Shown here piece by piece: positions 39,415-51,178 of a stretch of 64,000 nucleotides of DNA. Source of the DNA: Streptomyces sp. ML-6 (GTDB lineage Bacteria > Actinomycetota > Actinomycetes > Streptomycetales > Streptomycetaceae); the NCBI RefSeq assembly GCF_030116705.1, contig NZ_JAOTIK010000001.1:2375001-2439000 (forward strand), in the 5' to 3' direction. The notes beneath the pieces were generated by a model. It saw only the letters and a list, made by a program, of their open reading frames with translations, was not told where the DNA came from and made no database searches. Position 1 is the stretch's first letter. Every line of letters begins with the position of its first letter. Made by a program: the position numbers and the translations under genes.

Positions 39415-40395
39415 TCACGCGGTGGGCAGGGGCCAGGCGTACGGTCCTTCGGGGTCGTCCAGCCAGGCCCACTGCCGCCCGTGCTCGACCGTGATGCCGA
39501 ACCTCTCCCGCCCGGGGTGCCGCTCGCGCTCCCAGAGGGAGAGGGCCTCACGCGGGTCGAGGGTGTCCCCGGTCAGCGCCAGCAGGAACCGGAAGAGGTC
39601 GTTCCCTCCGACGTGCCTGGGCACCGTGCCGGTGCGCGGGCGCCGGTCCGGGGCCGTTGCCGCGCCGCGCAGCGGTACGAAGTAGGCGGCCGTGTGCAGG
39701 AACCGGCCCTCGGCACATCTGCCGTGCCCGGTCTCCCGCACCCGCAGCGCGATCAGCCCGGTGGCGAACGGGGCCAGGATCCGGGCGCCCGGCACGCACT
39801 GCTCCAGCCACGCCCCCGGCACGCACGGCAGGGTGCAGGTCGCGATGATCCGGTCGTACGGGCCGCGCCCGGGGCAGCCCCGGGCGCCGTCCCCGGTGAT
39901 CACCGCCGGGTGGTGTCCGGCGGCGGCCAGGTGCCGGCGGGCCGACTCGGTGATCTCCGGGTCGAGGTCGACGGTGGTCACGGCGTCGTCGCCGAGCCGG
40001 TGGGCGAGCAGGGCCGCGTTGTAGCCGCTGCCCGCGCCGATCTCCAGGACCCGCTGCCCCTCGCGCACGTCCAGTTCCTCCAGCATCCGGGCCATCAGTG
40101 AGGGCTGGCTGCTCGACGAGATCAGTGCGCCGTCCCGGATGCGGGTGGCCAGCGGCCCGTCCTCGTACGCCCCGCGCAGCCAGCGGGCCCGCCGGTCCGG
40201 GTCGGGGTCCTCGCACCACAGACGTTCCCGGCCGCCGTCGACGAAGTAGTACGGCACGAACAGGTGCCTGGGCACCTGCTCGAACGCGTCCCGCCAGGCC
40301 GGGTCCGTCAGCGCCCCGCCGGCCACGATCGCGCGCACCATCGCCCGCCGCTCCTCGGCGGCGGCCGCGGCGAACGGGTCGGGGCGCACGTCCAT
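39415..40395 (-). CDS. PCMT-like SAM-dependent methyltransferase
   Basis: This 326-residue protein of the protein-L-isoaspartate O-methyltransferase family starts at ATG 40395. The N-terminal segment includes the family pattern VPRHLFVP, then SSSQPSLMARMLEEL, the SAM-binding motif VLEIGAGSGYNAALLA and VITGDGARG. A C-terminal extension of about 110 residues beyond the core is common in actinobacterial members. True PCMTs repair isoaspartate; many Streptomyces homologues act on peptides in biosynthetic clusters, but no precursor gene is seen here. An upstream-extended frame to 40617 is Pro-rich and unsupported. Confidence 0.85.
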   Translation of the reverse strand: MDVRPDPFAAAAAEERRAMVRAIVAGGALTDPAWRDAFEQVPRHLFVPYYFVDGGRERLWCEDPDPDRRARWLRGAYEDGPLATRIRDGALISSSSQPSLMARMLEELDVREGQRVLEIGAGSGYNAALLAHRLGDDAVTTVDLDPEITESARRHLAAAGHHPAVITGDGARGCPGRGPYDRIIATCTLPCVPGAWLEQCVPGARILAPFATGLIALRVRETGHGRCAEGRFLHTAAYFVPLRGAATAPDRRPRTGTVPRHVGGNDLFRFLLALTGDTLDPREALSLWERERHPGRERFGITVEHGRQWAWLDDPEGPYAWPLPTA

Positions 40396-40594
40396 ACCTC
40401 CACCTTCCTGCGCCGGGGCCCCGGGGGCCAGGAGCCCGGGCCCGGGGCGTCCCGCCGGGAACGGGCCGAACCGGGCCGGACGGAGAAGCGAACCGGACCG
40501 GACCGGGGGCGGACAGGGCAGGGCCGTACCGGGGAGCGGCCCTGACGGTCCTAGGCCCCCGGTACTCGGCCGGTGCGTCTGCGACGATGGACGG

Positions 40595-40999
40595 GTGACA
40601 GAGATTCCGCGCGACACTCTTCAGGAGCAGACCTTCTACGAGCAGGTCGGTGGCGAGGCGACCTTCCGGCGCCTCGTACACCTCTTCTACCGGGGGGTGG
40701 CCGAGGACCCGCTGCTCCGGCCGATGTACCCGGAGGAGGACCTGGGGCCGGCCGAGGACCGGTTCGCGCTGTTCCTGATGCAGTACTGGGGCGGTCCCCG
40801 CACCTACAACGAGCGGCGCGGCCACCCCCGGCTGCGGATGCGGCACTTCCCCTTCCGGGTGGACCGGGCGGCGCACGACGCCTGGCTGGGCCACATGCGG
40901 GTGGCGCTCGACGAGCTCGCGCTGGCGCCGGAGCACGACCGGAAGCTGTGGGACTACCTGACCTACGCCGCCGCCTCGATGGTGAACACCGAGGGCTGA
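40595..40999 (+). CDS. glbO: Group II truncated haemoglobin
   Basis: This 134-residue trHb2 starts at GTG 40595. The family pattern is visible: FYEQVGGEATFRRLVHLFYRGV (helices A/B with a tyrosine at the B10 region), MYPEEDLGPAEDR, MQYWGGPRTYNERRGHPRLRMRHFPF with the proximal histidine in RMRHFPF, and AWLGHM with the tryptophan at G8. It binds O2/NO at haem and is linked to oxidative or nitrosative stress protection in other actinobacteria. Confidence 0.93.
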   Translation: MTEIPRDTLQEQTFYEQVGGEATFRRLVHLFYRGVAEDPLLRPMYPEEDLGPAEDRFALFLMQYWGGPRTYNERRGHPRLRMRHFPFRVDRAAHDAWLGHMRVALDELALAPEHDRKLWDYLTYAAASMVNTEG

Positions 41000-41187
41000 G
41001 CGCTCCCCCGGCCGCCGTCCCGCCCCTCTTCACCAGCATCATGTGCGCATTTCGGTCGTCCTTCACCGATTAACGATCACAATCGCATCAAGTACGTATG
41101 CAAGCGGTTTCCAAGAGCACGCAGACCTTGAAAGCATGCACGGAACGCCGGGGGGCGTGAGTGGCATGAGGGCCCAAGGGGGCGCGT

Positions 41188-44100
41188 GTGACGGGGTTAG
41201 TCTTTCTTCGGGTGAGGGCTCATCGGCTGCTGCTCACTGCGGCCGTTCTCGCCGTACTGCTGACCACTTCGGTGCTGGCCGCGCTCACCGCCTTCTCCGG
41301 CTCCGTCGGTGACGCCTCGATCCGGCACGCGCTCACCCACCGGTCGGCGACCGCCGCCTCCCTGGTGATGTCCGCGCAGGTGCCGTCCGAGCGGCGGGAC
41401 GCGGCCGACGCACTGGCCCGACGCACGGCCCGCGACACCTTTCCCGGCCTTCCGGTGACCGTCCGGACGCTGGAGGCGTCGGGGTCGTACTCACTGCCGC
41501 GGACCACCGGCGGCCGGGGCGACGAGCCCGATCTCACCCACCTCGCCTCGCTCGACCGCAGCCGGATCCGGGTCGTCGCGGGCCGCCCGCCCGCCGTCGG
41601 CGCCGGGAAGCCCGGCGTGCCCGTCGAGATCGCCCTGCCGCGCGCCGCCGCCGAGGCGCTGAGGCTGAAGCCCGGTTCGTCGCTCACCCTCACCGACCGG
41701 GTGACCGAGAAGCCGCTGCGGGTCCTGGTCACCGGCACGTACGAGGCCGTCGACCGGACCGATCCGTACTGGCAGCTGGACGAGCTCGGCGGGCGCGGCG
41801 TCCGCCGGGTCTCCTTCACGACGTACGGCCCGCTGCTCGCCGACCCCGCCGTCCTCGCTGCCGGGCGGACGAGCCCCGGCCGGCTGGCATGGCTGGCCAC
41901 CGCCGACTTCCGCACCGTCACCGCCGGGCGCACGGACGCCCTGCACGAGGCGGCGACGGCGGCCCCGAAGAAGCTCCTGGCCGACCCGGCGTTCAAGAGC
42001 GGCGCCACCGCGCGGACCTCGCTCCCCCGGGTGCTGGAACAGATCGACCAGGCCCTGCTGGTCTCCCGCTCCACGCTGATGATCGTCGCCGTGCAGCTGG
42101 TGATGCTCGCCGGTTACGCGCTGCTGCTGGTGGCCCGGCTGCTGAGCAGCGAGCGCGCCGGGGAGACCCGGCTGCTGCGGGCCCGGGGCGCCTCGCGCGG
42201 CCGGATCACCGCACTCGCCGCGATCGAGGCGCTGCTGCTGGCGCTGCCCGCCGTGCTCGTCGCCCCGCTGCTCGCCGGGCCGCTGACCCGGCTGCTCGCG
42301 GACCGGGGGGCGTTGTCCCGGATCGGGCTGCGGCTGGACACCGGTCTCACCGGCACCGTCTGGCTGGTCGCCGGTGTCACCGCGCTCACCTGCGCGGTGG
42401 CCGTGGTGGCGCCCGTGCTCGCGGCCGGGGCCCAGGAGCGCCGCGGCGGTCGTCCCGCCGCGCTGCCCGGTCCGCTGCGGGCGGGCGCCGACATCGGCCT
42501 GCTGGTGATCGCGGCGGTGGCGTACTGGCAGCTGAACAGCCGGAGCACGGAATCCGGCGGCGGTGCGCTGAGCGGGGACCGGCAGGGGAACCTCGGCATC
42601 GATCCGCTGCTGGTCGCCGCCCCCGCGCTGATGCTGCTCGCGGGCACCTTGCTGACGCTGCGGCTGCTGCCGCCCGTGGCCCGGCTCGCCGAGCGCCGGG
42701 CGGCGGGCGGCCGGGGACTGACCGCGGCCCTGGCCGGCTGGCAGTTCAGCCGCCGCCCGATGCGCAACGCCGGACCCGTGCTGCTGCTGGTCCTCGCCTC
42801 GGCGATGGGCATGCTGGCGATCGGGCAGCGCGCGTCCTGGGACCGTTCGCAGGACGAGCAGGCGGACTTCCGGGCGGGCGCCTCGCTACGCGTGACGACC
42901 GGTGCCGTCGACGATCCGGCGAGGGCCGGCACGTACGCCCGGCTGCCGGGGGTGCGGGAGGCGGCGCCCGCGTTCCGCACGACCGCGGAGCTCTCCGGCG
43001 AGCGCACCGCCGAGGTCCTCGTCCTGGACACCGCGCACGCCGACGAGCGCCTGCTGATCCGCGACGACCTGGGCGACCGGCCCCGGGAGCGGCTGTTCGA
43101 CCCGCTCGACGCGCCGCGGCCCGTCCGGGTGGGGCTGCCGCTGCCGAAGAACAGCGAGCAGGTCCGGTTCGGCATACGGATCGCGGCGAGCGGGACGTCC
43201 GGCCGCCCGGCGACGAAGGACGCGCCGCTGCTGTCCGTGCTGCTGGAGGACCGTTACGGCCTGCCCTACCGGGTGTCGGCCGGGGCCGTGCCCGCGGACG
43301 GCAAGCCGCATCCGGTGGTCTTCGCGGTGGCGGCCGGGGGCGACTTCACCGTGAGCGGGTTCGAACTGGGCAGCAACCAGCTGCCCGAGGCGGACCGTTC
43401 GTACCGGGTGGAGATCGGCCCGCTGCGGACCGTGACGGCCGACGGCACCGAGCGGCCGGTCCCGGTCCCCGACGGCCTCCGCTGGAACGCCGCGCTGGGC
43501 TACGCCTTCGCCGGGGAGGAGACGGACGAGACAGCGGTGGAGGCGACGGCCTCCGCGCGCACCCCGCTGTCCTTCCGCTACGACCTCATGGGGTCCTACG
43601 ACGCGTGGGGCGCGCCCGCCTACTCCGTACGGGCCACCGCGCCCCGCCCGAAGGCACCCGTGCCGAACGCCCTCGTCACCGACGCGTACCTGAAGGCCAC
43701 CGGGGCGAAGAAGGGCCAGCACGTCGACGTCACCCTGGCCGGCGAGAAGGTCCGGGTGCGGATCGCGGACGTGGTGCGGCGGCTGCCGACCACGGGCCCC
43801 GGCTCCGGCCCGGACGACTCCGGCCGGGTCCCGGAGCGGGACGGCGGGGCGATGCTGCTGGACCTCGGGGCCGTGAGCCGGGTCCTCGCCCTGCGCCCGG
43901 CCGCCGCGTTCACCGCCGACGAGTGGTGGCTGAGCACCGCCCCGGGCGGGGCCGGCGAGGTCGCCGCCGCGCTGCGGGCCCGGCCCGACACCGACCCGGC
44001 CCAGGTCCTGGTGCGCGACGAGATCGCGCGGGACCTGGTCGGCGACCCGCTGGGGGCCGGGCCGCAGTCCGCACTGCCCGCCGTGGCGGTGGTCGCCGCG

Positions 44101-44481
44101 GCCCTGGCCGCGGTCGGTTTCGCGGTGAACGCGATCGGTGCGCAGCGGGAGCGGACCGGCGAGTTCGCCGTCCTGCGGGCGCTGGGCGCCCCGCGCCGCA
44201 GGCTGACCAGGATGATCGCCGCCGAACAGGGGGTGCTGATCGCCATCGCGCTGCTGGTCGGGGCCGTGCTCGGGACCGTGCTCAACCGGGCCGTCGTGCC
44301 GCTCGTCGTGCTGACCGGCCAGGCCACCGCACCGGTGCCCGACGTGCTGGTGCAGCTGCCCGCCGGACAGATCGCGGCACTGCTGGCGGGTGTCGCCGCA
44401 CTGCCGCTGGTGGTCGTCGTGGCGCTCGCCGTGCGCCGCTCCGATCCCTCGACCTCGCTGCGTACCCAGGGGGACGACTGA
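41188..44481 (+). CDS. FtsX/MacB-type ABC transporter permease (first)
   Basis: This 1,097-residue membrane protein starts at GTG 41188, 5 nt after AAGGGGG. An N-terminal TM helix (HRLLLTAAVLAVLLTTSVLAAL) is followed by a large extracytoplasmic domain, then an FtsX-like TM set (about 290-440, TLMIVAVQLVMLAGYALLLVARLL). A second large outer domain and a C-terminal TM set (ALPAVAVVAAALAAVGFAVNAI, ending ASLRTQ-like TSLRTQGDD) complete it. It is the first of three coupled genes: a second permease starts 1 nt later and an ATPase follows. Such systems export or act mechanically at the envelope (lipoprotein or antibiotic export); the substrate is unknown. Confidence 0.9.
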   Translation: MTGLVFLRVRAHRLLLTAAVLAVLLTTSVLAALTAFSGSVGDASIRHALTHRSATAASLVMSAQVPSERRDAADALARRTARDTFPGLPVTVRTLEASGSYSLPRTTGGRGDEPDLTHLASLDRSRIRVVAGRPPAVGAGKPGVPVEIALPRAAAEALRLKPGSSLTLTDRVTEKPLRVLVTGTYEAVDRTDPYWQLDELGGRGVRRVSFTTYGPLLADPAVLAAGRTSPGRLAWLATADFRTVTAGRTDALHEAATAAPKKLLADPAFKSGATARTSLPRVLEQIDQALLVSRSTLMIVAVQLVMLAGYALLLVARLLSSERAGETRLLRARGASRGRITALAAIEALLLALPAVLVAPLLAGPLTRLLADRGALSRIGLRLDTGLTGTVWLVAGVTALTCAVAVVAPVLAAGAQERRGGRPAALPGPLRAGADIGLLVIAAVAYWQLNSRSTESGGGALSGDRQGNLGIDPLLVAAPALMLLAGTLLTLRLLPPVARLAERRAAGGRGLTAALAGWQFSRRPMRNAGPVLLLVLASAMGMLAIGQRASWDRSQDEQADFRAGASLRVTTGAVDDPARAGTYARLPGVREAAPAFRTTAELSGERTAEVLVLDTAHADERLLIRDDLGDRPRERLFDPLDAPRPVRVGLPLPKNSEQVRFGIRIAASGTSGRPATKDAPLLSVLLEDRYGLPYRVSAGAVPADGKPHPVVFAVAAGGDFTVSGFELGSNQLPEADRSYRVEIGPLRTVTADGTERPVPVPDGLRWNAALGYAFAGEETDETAVEATASARTPLSFRYDLMGSYDAWGAPAYSVRATAPRPKAPVPNALVTDAYLKATGAKKGQHVDVTLAGEKVRVRIADVVRRLPTTGPGSGPDDSGRVPERDGGAMLLDLGAVSRVLALRPAAAFTADEWWLSTAPGGAGEVAAALRARPDTDPAQVLVRDEIARDLVGDPLGAGPQSALPAVAVVAAALAAVGFAVNAIGAQRERTGEFAVLRALGAPRRRLTRMIAAEQGVLIAIALLVGAVLGTVLNRAVVPLVVLTGQATAPVPDVLVQLPAGQIAALLAGVAALPLVVVVALAVRRSDPSTSLRTQGDD

Positions 44482-44482
44482 C

Positions 44483-47284
44483 ATGACCACTCGTTCCGTC
44501 CGGGGCGGCACCGCCGCCCCCTGCGCCCCCTGGGTCCGTACCCGGCTGCGCACCGCGCCCGGCACCGCCTGGGCGCTGGCGCTGCTGGTGCTGGTCACGT
44601 CGTTCCTCGCGGCCCTCTTCCCGCGTGCGGTGGAGCGCCAGGGGAGCGACGGGCTGCGCCACGACATCGCCGCCGCCGACCCCGGGTACAGCGCCCTGGA
44701 GCTGATCAGCCCGCTGCCCAGCCTCCAGATGATCCAGTCCGAGCGCGAGGCCACGGTGCGCGGCGCGGCGCTGCAAACCGTCCGCGAGAAGACCCGCGAC
44801 GCGCTGCCCGCCGAGGTGCGGCCCGGTGCCGAGGAGTCCTCGTACGGCTTCGGCACCAGCAAGTCGACGCCCGCGCAGGAGACCTGGCTGCCCCGGCCCG
44901 ACGGGCTCGACCCGCAGCTGGACTACACCACCCTGTCGGACCTCCCCCGCCACGCCGCACTGCGCTCCGGGGCCTGGCCCACCGTGCGCGGCACGGTCAC
45001 CGAGGAAACCGACGAGGTGGAGGGCGTGATCACCGAGGAGACGGCGAAGGCGCTGGGGGCGAAGCCCGGCTCGACGCTCTCCGTACCGACCCGGGCCGGG
45101 GAGCACCTGACCGTACGGATCACCGGCGTCATCACCCCCAGGGAGCCCCGGAGCACCTACTGGTCGGTCGATCCGCTGTTGCGGACCCCGGCCCTGGTGC
45201 CCGAGCCGACCCCGTTCCCACCCCCGCTGACCCCGCCCCGCCACTACTGGACCGCGACCGTGCTGCTCGCGCCGGACGCCGGGCCCGCCCTGCTCGGCTC
45301 GACCGGCGAGGCGGAGATGTTCTGGCGGTTCGCGCCGGACGCCTCCGGGCTGACCGCCGCCGACGTGCCGGGGGTGCGCTCGGCGCTCGCCTCGCTGGAG
45401 GGCGGCCCGGAACTGGTGCGGCTGCGGACGGTGGCCGGTGACAACGCGACCTTCCGGACCGAACTGGACCGGATCCTCACCGGGTACGAAACGCTGCGCA
45501 CCGCGATCGAGCCGGTGGTCAGGGTGGCCGCCGTGGGCGTCGGGGCGGTCGCCGCCGTGGTGCTGCTGATGACGGCCGGGCTGATCGGCGGGCGGCGCCG
45601 GGAGGAGCTGGCGCTGCTGCGGGCGCGCGGCGGTTCGCTGGCCGGGATGGGCGGGCGGCTGCTCGCCGAGACGGCGGTGGTCGTGGTGCCCGCGGCGGCG
45701 CTGGGGCTGCTGGCCGCGCTGCCGTTCTTCGGACCGGCCCGGCTGTGGCCCTCGGTGGCCGGACCGGCCTTCGTCGCCGCGCTGGTCTGCGTCGCGGTGC
45801 CGGTGGGGGCGGTGTTGCCGCATCGCCGGCTGCGGCTGCCCGACACCCGTGACGACCTGATGGGCGCCCGCCCGTCCCGGCTGCGTACGGTCGCCGAGCT
45901 CACCGCGCTGGTGCTGGCGGTGGGGGCGGTGGCCGGGCTACGGCGGCGCGGCACGGCGGACGGCGGCGGCGACCTGCTGGTCAGCGCGGCCCCGGTGCTT
46001 GTCGGGCTGATCGCGGCGCTGGTCCTGGTGCGGCTGCTGCCGTGGCCGCTGCGGCTGGCCTCGCGGGCCGTCTCCCGGCGGCGCGGGGCGGTCGGCTTCC
46101 TGTCGCTGGCCCGGGCCGGCCGGAGTTCGGCGGCCGGTGCGCTGCCGCTGCTCGCACTGCTGCTGGCGCTGACCACGGCGGCGTTCGGCGGTTCGGTCCT
46201 CGCCGGGGTCTCGGACGCCCGGGACCGGGCTGCGGTGCTCGCGGTCGGCGCGGACGCCCGGATCAGCGGGCTGCTCGACACGGCGCCGCTCCCGCCCCGC
46301 CTGGTCCGGGAGGTCCGGGAGACGGACGGCGTACGGCAGGTGGCCGCGGTGCAGGTGGTGACCGAGGTGCCGCTGCCGCCCGCCGCGGACGGCTCCGGCA
46401 GCATGCAGAACACGGTGGTGCTGGGCGTCGACCCCGACACGTACGCCGGGCTGGCCCGTGCGACGGACCTGGGGCCGTTCCCGGCCGACCGGCTGCGGGC
46501 GGGCAGGGGCGAGGCCGGGAGCGTGGTCGTACCGGTGCTCGCCTCGCCGGCCACCGCCGCGGAACTGGGCGACGGGCCGCGCGACCTGACCACCCCGGCC
46601 GGGGACCTCAGGGTGCAAGTGGTCGGGACCGTGCCGCGTACCGCCGCCGTCCCCGGCCACGAGTTCCTGCTCGTCGACTCCGCGGCGCTCACCCGGAAGC
46701 TGACCACCACCCTGCTGGTGACCGGCGACCCGGACCCGAAGGCGCTGCGGGACGCCGTCCGGCCGGGGGGCAAGACCGTCTCCGTACGGCTGCGCGCCGA
46801 GGAGCGGGCGACGTTCGTCGACACCCCGATGCAGCGGGGTGCGCGCGGGATCTACGCGGCGGCGGTCGCGGTCGGGGCGGGCTACGCCCTGCTGGCCGTC
46901 CTGCTGTCGCTGCTGCGCACCGCACCGGAACGCATCGCCCTGCTGGCCCGGCTGCGGACCATGGGGCTCACCTCCCGGCAGGGCAGGCGGCTGCTGGGGC
47001 TGGAATCGCTGCCGCAGGCCCTGCCCGCAGCCCTCGGCGGGGTGCTGGTCGGCTGGGCGGCGATCACGCTGCTGGCCCCGGGCGTCGACCTCGTGGGGCT
47101 GGCGCTCTTCGACGGGCCGGGCGCCACCGTGCCGGACACCGCCCGGCTGCGGCCCGACCCGGGGTCGCTGGTGCTTCCGGCGCTCGGCGTGGTCGTCCTC
47201 ACCGCCGCGATGGCCGCCGTCCAGGCGTGGTGGGCGGGCCGCCGCGGATCGATCACCGAACTCAGGGCAGGAGACCCCCGATGA
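44483..47284 (+). CDS. FtsX/MacB-type ABC transporter permease (second)
   Basis: This 933-residue partner permease starts 1 nt after the first permease and overlaps the ATPase start by ATGA. It has the same plan: an N-terminal TM helix (TAWALALLVLVTSFLAALF), outer domains, FtsX-like TM blocks (VAAVGVGAVAAVVLLMTAGLIGG; GALPLLALLLALTTAAFG) and a C-terminal block (AAAVAVGAGYALLAVLLSLL, LPALGVVVLTAAMAAVQAWW). The two permeases probably form a heterodimer. The inner sequence is only distantly similar to the first. Confidence 0.9.
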   Translation: MTTRSVRGGTAAPCAPWVRTRLRTAPGTAWALALLVLVTSFLAALFPRAVERQGSDGLRHDIAAADPGYSALELISPLPSLQMIQSEREATVRGAALQTVREKTRDALPAEVRPGAEESSYGFGTSKSTPAQETWLPRPDGLDPQLDYTTLSDLPRHAALRSGAWPTVRGTVTEETDEVEGVITEETAKALGAKPGSTLSVPTRAGEHLTVRITGVITPREPRSTYWSVDPLLRTPALVPEPTPFPPPLTPPRHYWTATVLLAPDAGPALLGSTGEAEMFWRFAPDASGLTAADVPGVRSALASLEGGPELVRLRTVAGDNATFRTELDRILTGYETLRTAIEPVVRVAAVGVGAVAAVVLLMTAGLIGGRRREELALLRARGGSLAGMGGRLLAETAVVVVPAAALGLLAALPFFGPARLWPSVAGPAFVAALVCVAVPVGAVLPHRRLRLPDTRDDLMGARPSRLRTVAELTALVLAVGAVAGLRRRGTADGGGDLLVSAAPVLVGLIAALVLVRLLPWPLRLASRAVSRRRGAVGFLSLARAGRSSAAGALPLLALLLALTTAAFGGSVLAGVSDARDRAAVLAVGADARISGLLDTAPLPPRLVREVRETDGVRQVAAVQVVTEVPLPPAADGSGSMQNTVVLGVDPDTYAGLARATDLGPFPADRLRAGRGEAGSVVVPVLASPATAAELGDGPRDLTTPAGDLRVQVVGTVPRTAAVPGHEFLLVDSAALTRKLTTTLLVTGDPDPKALRDAVRPGGKTVSVRLRAEERATFVDTPMQRGARGIYAAAVAVGAGYALLAVLLSLLRTAPERIALLARLRTMGLTSRQGRRLLGLESLPQALPAALGGVLVGWAAITLLAPGVDLVGLALFDGPGATVPDTARLRPDPGSLVLPALGVVVLTAAMAAVQAWWAGRRGSITELRAGDPR

Positions 47285-48243
47285 CGTCACCGTCGACCGG
47301 CACCACCCTCGCCGAGCTCGAACAGCGGGCCACCGCCCACCGGGACCGGCCCTCCTACGGGCACGACGCGCTGATCGCCTGCGACCGGCTGGTCCGCATC
47401 TTCTCCGCGGACGGGGTGGAGGTGCAGGCCCTCCAGGGCCTCGATCTCCTGGTCACCGAGGGCGAGTTGATGGCCCTGGTCGGCGCTTCCGGCAGCGGCA
47501 AGTCGACCCTGATGAACATCCTGGCGGGCCTCGACGTGCCGACGGCCGGGTCGGCGAAGGTGGCCGGTCGCGACCTGCTGTCGATGGGACAGAAGGAACG
47601 GCTCCGCTACCGCCGGGAGGTCGTCGGCTTCGTCTGGCAGCAGACCGCCCGCAACCTGCTCCCGTACCTCACCGCCATCCAGAACGTCACCCTGCCGATG
47701 CAGCTGCGCGGCCGGGGCCAGAACGCCGAACGGACCGCCCGCGCCGAGTCGCTGCTCCGGATCCTGGACATCGCGGACTGCCGCGACCGGCGCCCGCAGC
47801 AGCTCTCCGGCGGCCAGCAGCAGCGGGTGGCGATCGCGGTGGCGCTCGCCAACAACCCGTCGGTGCTGCTCGCCGACGAACCGACGGGCGAGCTCGACTC
47901 GGCCACGGGGGAGCAGATCTTCGCCGCGTTCCGCCGCGCCAACGAGGAGCTCGGCACCACGATCGTGATCGTCACCCACGACCAGGCGGTGGCGTCCGAG
48001 GTCCGCCGCACGGTCGCCATCCGCGACGGCCGTACGTCCTCCGAGGTGTTGCGCCGCACCGAGGTGGACGCGGCGACGGGCCAGGAGTCCCAGGTGGCCC
48101 GGGAGTACGCGATGCTCGACCGCGCGGGCCGGCTGCAACTGCCCGCCGACTACACGGAGGCGCTCGGCATGGAGCACCGGGTGATGCTGGAGCTGGAGCA
48201 GGACCACATCGGAATCTGGCCGGACGACCAGCCGCGCCCGTGA
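47281..48243 (+). CDS. ABC transporter ATP-binding protein (MacB/LolD type)
   Basis: This 320-residue ATPase has Walker A GASGSGKST, Q-loop WQQTARNLLPYL, signature LSGGQQQRVAIA and Walker B LLADEPTGELDSATG, followed by THD. Residues beyond about 235 form an extension (AREYAMLDRAGRLQLPADY...) seen in actinobacterial members that work with FtsX-type permeases. The ATG overlaps the end of the second permease gene. It powers the two upstream permeases. Confidence 0.95.
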   Translation: MTSPSTGTTLAELEQRATAHRDRPSYGHDALIACDRLVRIFSADGVEVQALQGLDLLVTEGELMALVGASGSGKSTLMNILAGLDVPTAGSAKVAGRDLLSMGQKERLRYRREVVGFVWQQTARNLLPYLTAIQNVTLPMQLRGRGQNAERTARAESLLRILDIADCRDRRPQQLSGGQQQRVAIAVALANNPSVLLADEPTGELDSATGEQIFAAFRRANEELGTTIVIVTHDQAVASEVRRTVAIRDGRTSSEVLRRTEVDAATGQESQVAREYAMLDRAGRLQLPADYTEALGMEHRVMLELEQDHIGIWPDDQPRP

Positions 48244-48249
48244 CGGAGG

Positions 48250-48269
48250 GGCCGGGGCCTGCCCCGGCC
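48250..48269 (+). terminator. Hairpin ending the ABC operon
   Basis: GGCCGGGG and CCCCGGCC flank CCTG, directly after the ATPase stop. Two copies of GGCTGCCACCGGGGGC (near 48300 and 48342) follow as imperfect repeats. Confidence 0.65.
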
Positions 48270-48405
48270 GGCTCGGCTTCTGCCAGGGACCTGCCCGGCC
48301 GGCTGCCACCGGGGGCTTCTGCCGGAGGGCTTCCCCGGGAGGCTGCCACCGGGGGCGGCCCCGATCACCTGCGGCGCCGCCCCGGCGCCCGCCCTTCTCG
48401 GGCCC

Positions 48406-49089
48406 TCAGCCCGCGCCCACCGTCACCGCGAGGGCGCCGAGGCCGCTTCCCGGGCCGCGCAGGGCGATCGAGCCGAACGGGGTGCGCAGTCGCAGCCAGG
48501 AGCCGACGGCGAGCAGGGCGACCGGGAAGTCCGGTGCCGCGCGCAGGAAGCCCAGCGACTGGGCGGCGTGCACGGCACGCAGCGGGAGGGCCGTGTCGCT
48601 GACCGTGCGGGACCAGATCTCCCGGCCGATCCGGTCCCGTTCCGCCCGGGTGCGGCGTTCCTCGGGCAGTGCCTCGTCGCGGCTGCGGAACTCGGCCACG
48701 GCGGCGGTGACGGCGCCGCGCAGGGCCGGCGGTCCCGGCAGTCCCGGCTGTTCCCGCCAGCCGCCGCGCGGCGGGAGCACGCCCGTCCACGGCGGCCCGG
48801 TGACGGGGGCCGGGATCGCGCCCGCACCGGTGGACTCCTCCAGGGATTCGAGGAGCTCACCGGCGGACACGGTGACGTCGAACTCGTCCGGGACGGCGAG
48901 CCGCGCCGCCCGGATCGCCAGGACCTCGAACGACGGCGGCCTGCCGAACACGGCCAGCGCCCCGCCGCCCGCCTGCAGCCGCACCGCGGCGGCCCGGTCG
49001 TAGTGGAGCAGCCGGCCGAGGAAGGCCGCGAGATCCGCGGCCTCCCCCGGGTCGGCGAATTCCAGCGACCGTACGGGCACCGTCGTCAT
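48406..49089 (-). CDS. Conserved actinobacterial protein of unknown function
   Basis: This 227-residue soluble protein overlaps the thioesterase gene by ATGA, so it is co-translated with it. It begins MTTVPVRSLEFADPGEAADLAAFLGRLLHYDRAAAVRLQ; the centre contains a Pro/Gly-rich segment and the end is beta-rich (GSWLRLRTPFGSIALRGPGSG). No catalytic motif or known domain is recognised. Its link to EttA and a thioesterase in one operon is the only clue. Confidence 0.8.
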   Translation of the reverse strand: MTTVPVRSLEFADPGEAADLAAFLGRLLHYDRAAAVRLQAGGGALAVFGRPPSFEVLAIRAARLAVPDEFDVTVSAGELLESLEESTGAGAIPAPVTGPPWTGVLPPRGGWREQPGLPGPPALRGAVTAAVAEFRSRDEALPEERRTRAERDRIGREIWSRTVSDTALPLRAVHAAQSLGFLRAAPDFPVALLAVGSWLRLRTPFGSIALRGPGSGLGALAVTVGAG

Positions 49090-49508
49090 ACCGCAGCGGG
49101 CTCCTCGGCCATGTACTGCTCGAGGAAGAGCCGCTCCTCCTCGGAGATCCGGCGGGGCCGCGCCCGGGCCAGGTCGTAGGGCACGACGATGGTCGAGGCC
49201 CGTACGTACACCTCGTCCGGGTCCTTGATCTCGTACGCGATCGTCAGCGACGCCGCGCCGATCTTCGTGACCCACGACTCGATGGTCACCGGCGTGTGCC
49301 GGTGGACCAGCGGCCGTATGTAGTCGATCTCGTGCCGGGCCACGACGGACCCGCCCGAGAAGGACGGCGAGCCGTCCCCCGGCGCCAGCCGGAACATGAA
49401 GTCGATGCGCGCCTCCTCCAGGTAGCGGAGGAAGACCACGTTGTTCACGTGGCCGAAGGCATCCATGTCCGACCAGCGCAGCGGGCAGCTGTAGATGTGA
49501 CGAGCCAA
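49086..49508 (-). CDS. Acyl-CoA thioesterase, hotdog fold (4HBT)
   Basis: This 140-residue protein has the 4-hydroxybenzoyl-CoA thioesterase signature RWSDMDAFGHVNNVVFLRYLEEARIDF; the aspartate after WSD is the usual catalytic position. A TTG start at 49508 is chosen because it lies 5 nt after the ettA stop with GAGG upstream, and gives the normal family length; the frame is open further upstream through ettA. It hydrolyses acyl-CoA esters; the natural acyl chain is unknown. Confidence 0.88.
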   Translation of the reverse strand: MARHIYSCPLRWSDMDAFGHVNNVVFLRYLEEARIDFMFRLAPGDGSPSFSGGSVVARHEIDYIRPLVHRHTPVTIESWVTKIGAASLTIAYEIKDPDEVYVRASTIVVPYDLARARPRRISEEERLFLEQYMAEEPAAV

Positions 49509-49513
49509 GACGA

Positions 49514-51178
<1,665 letters not shown>
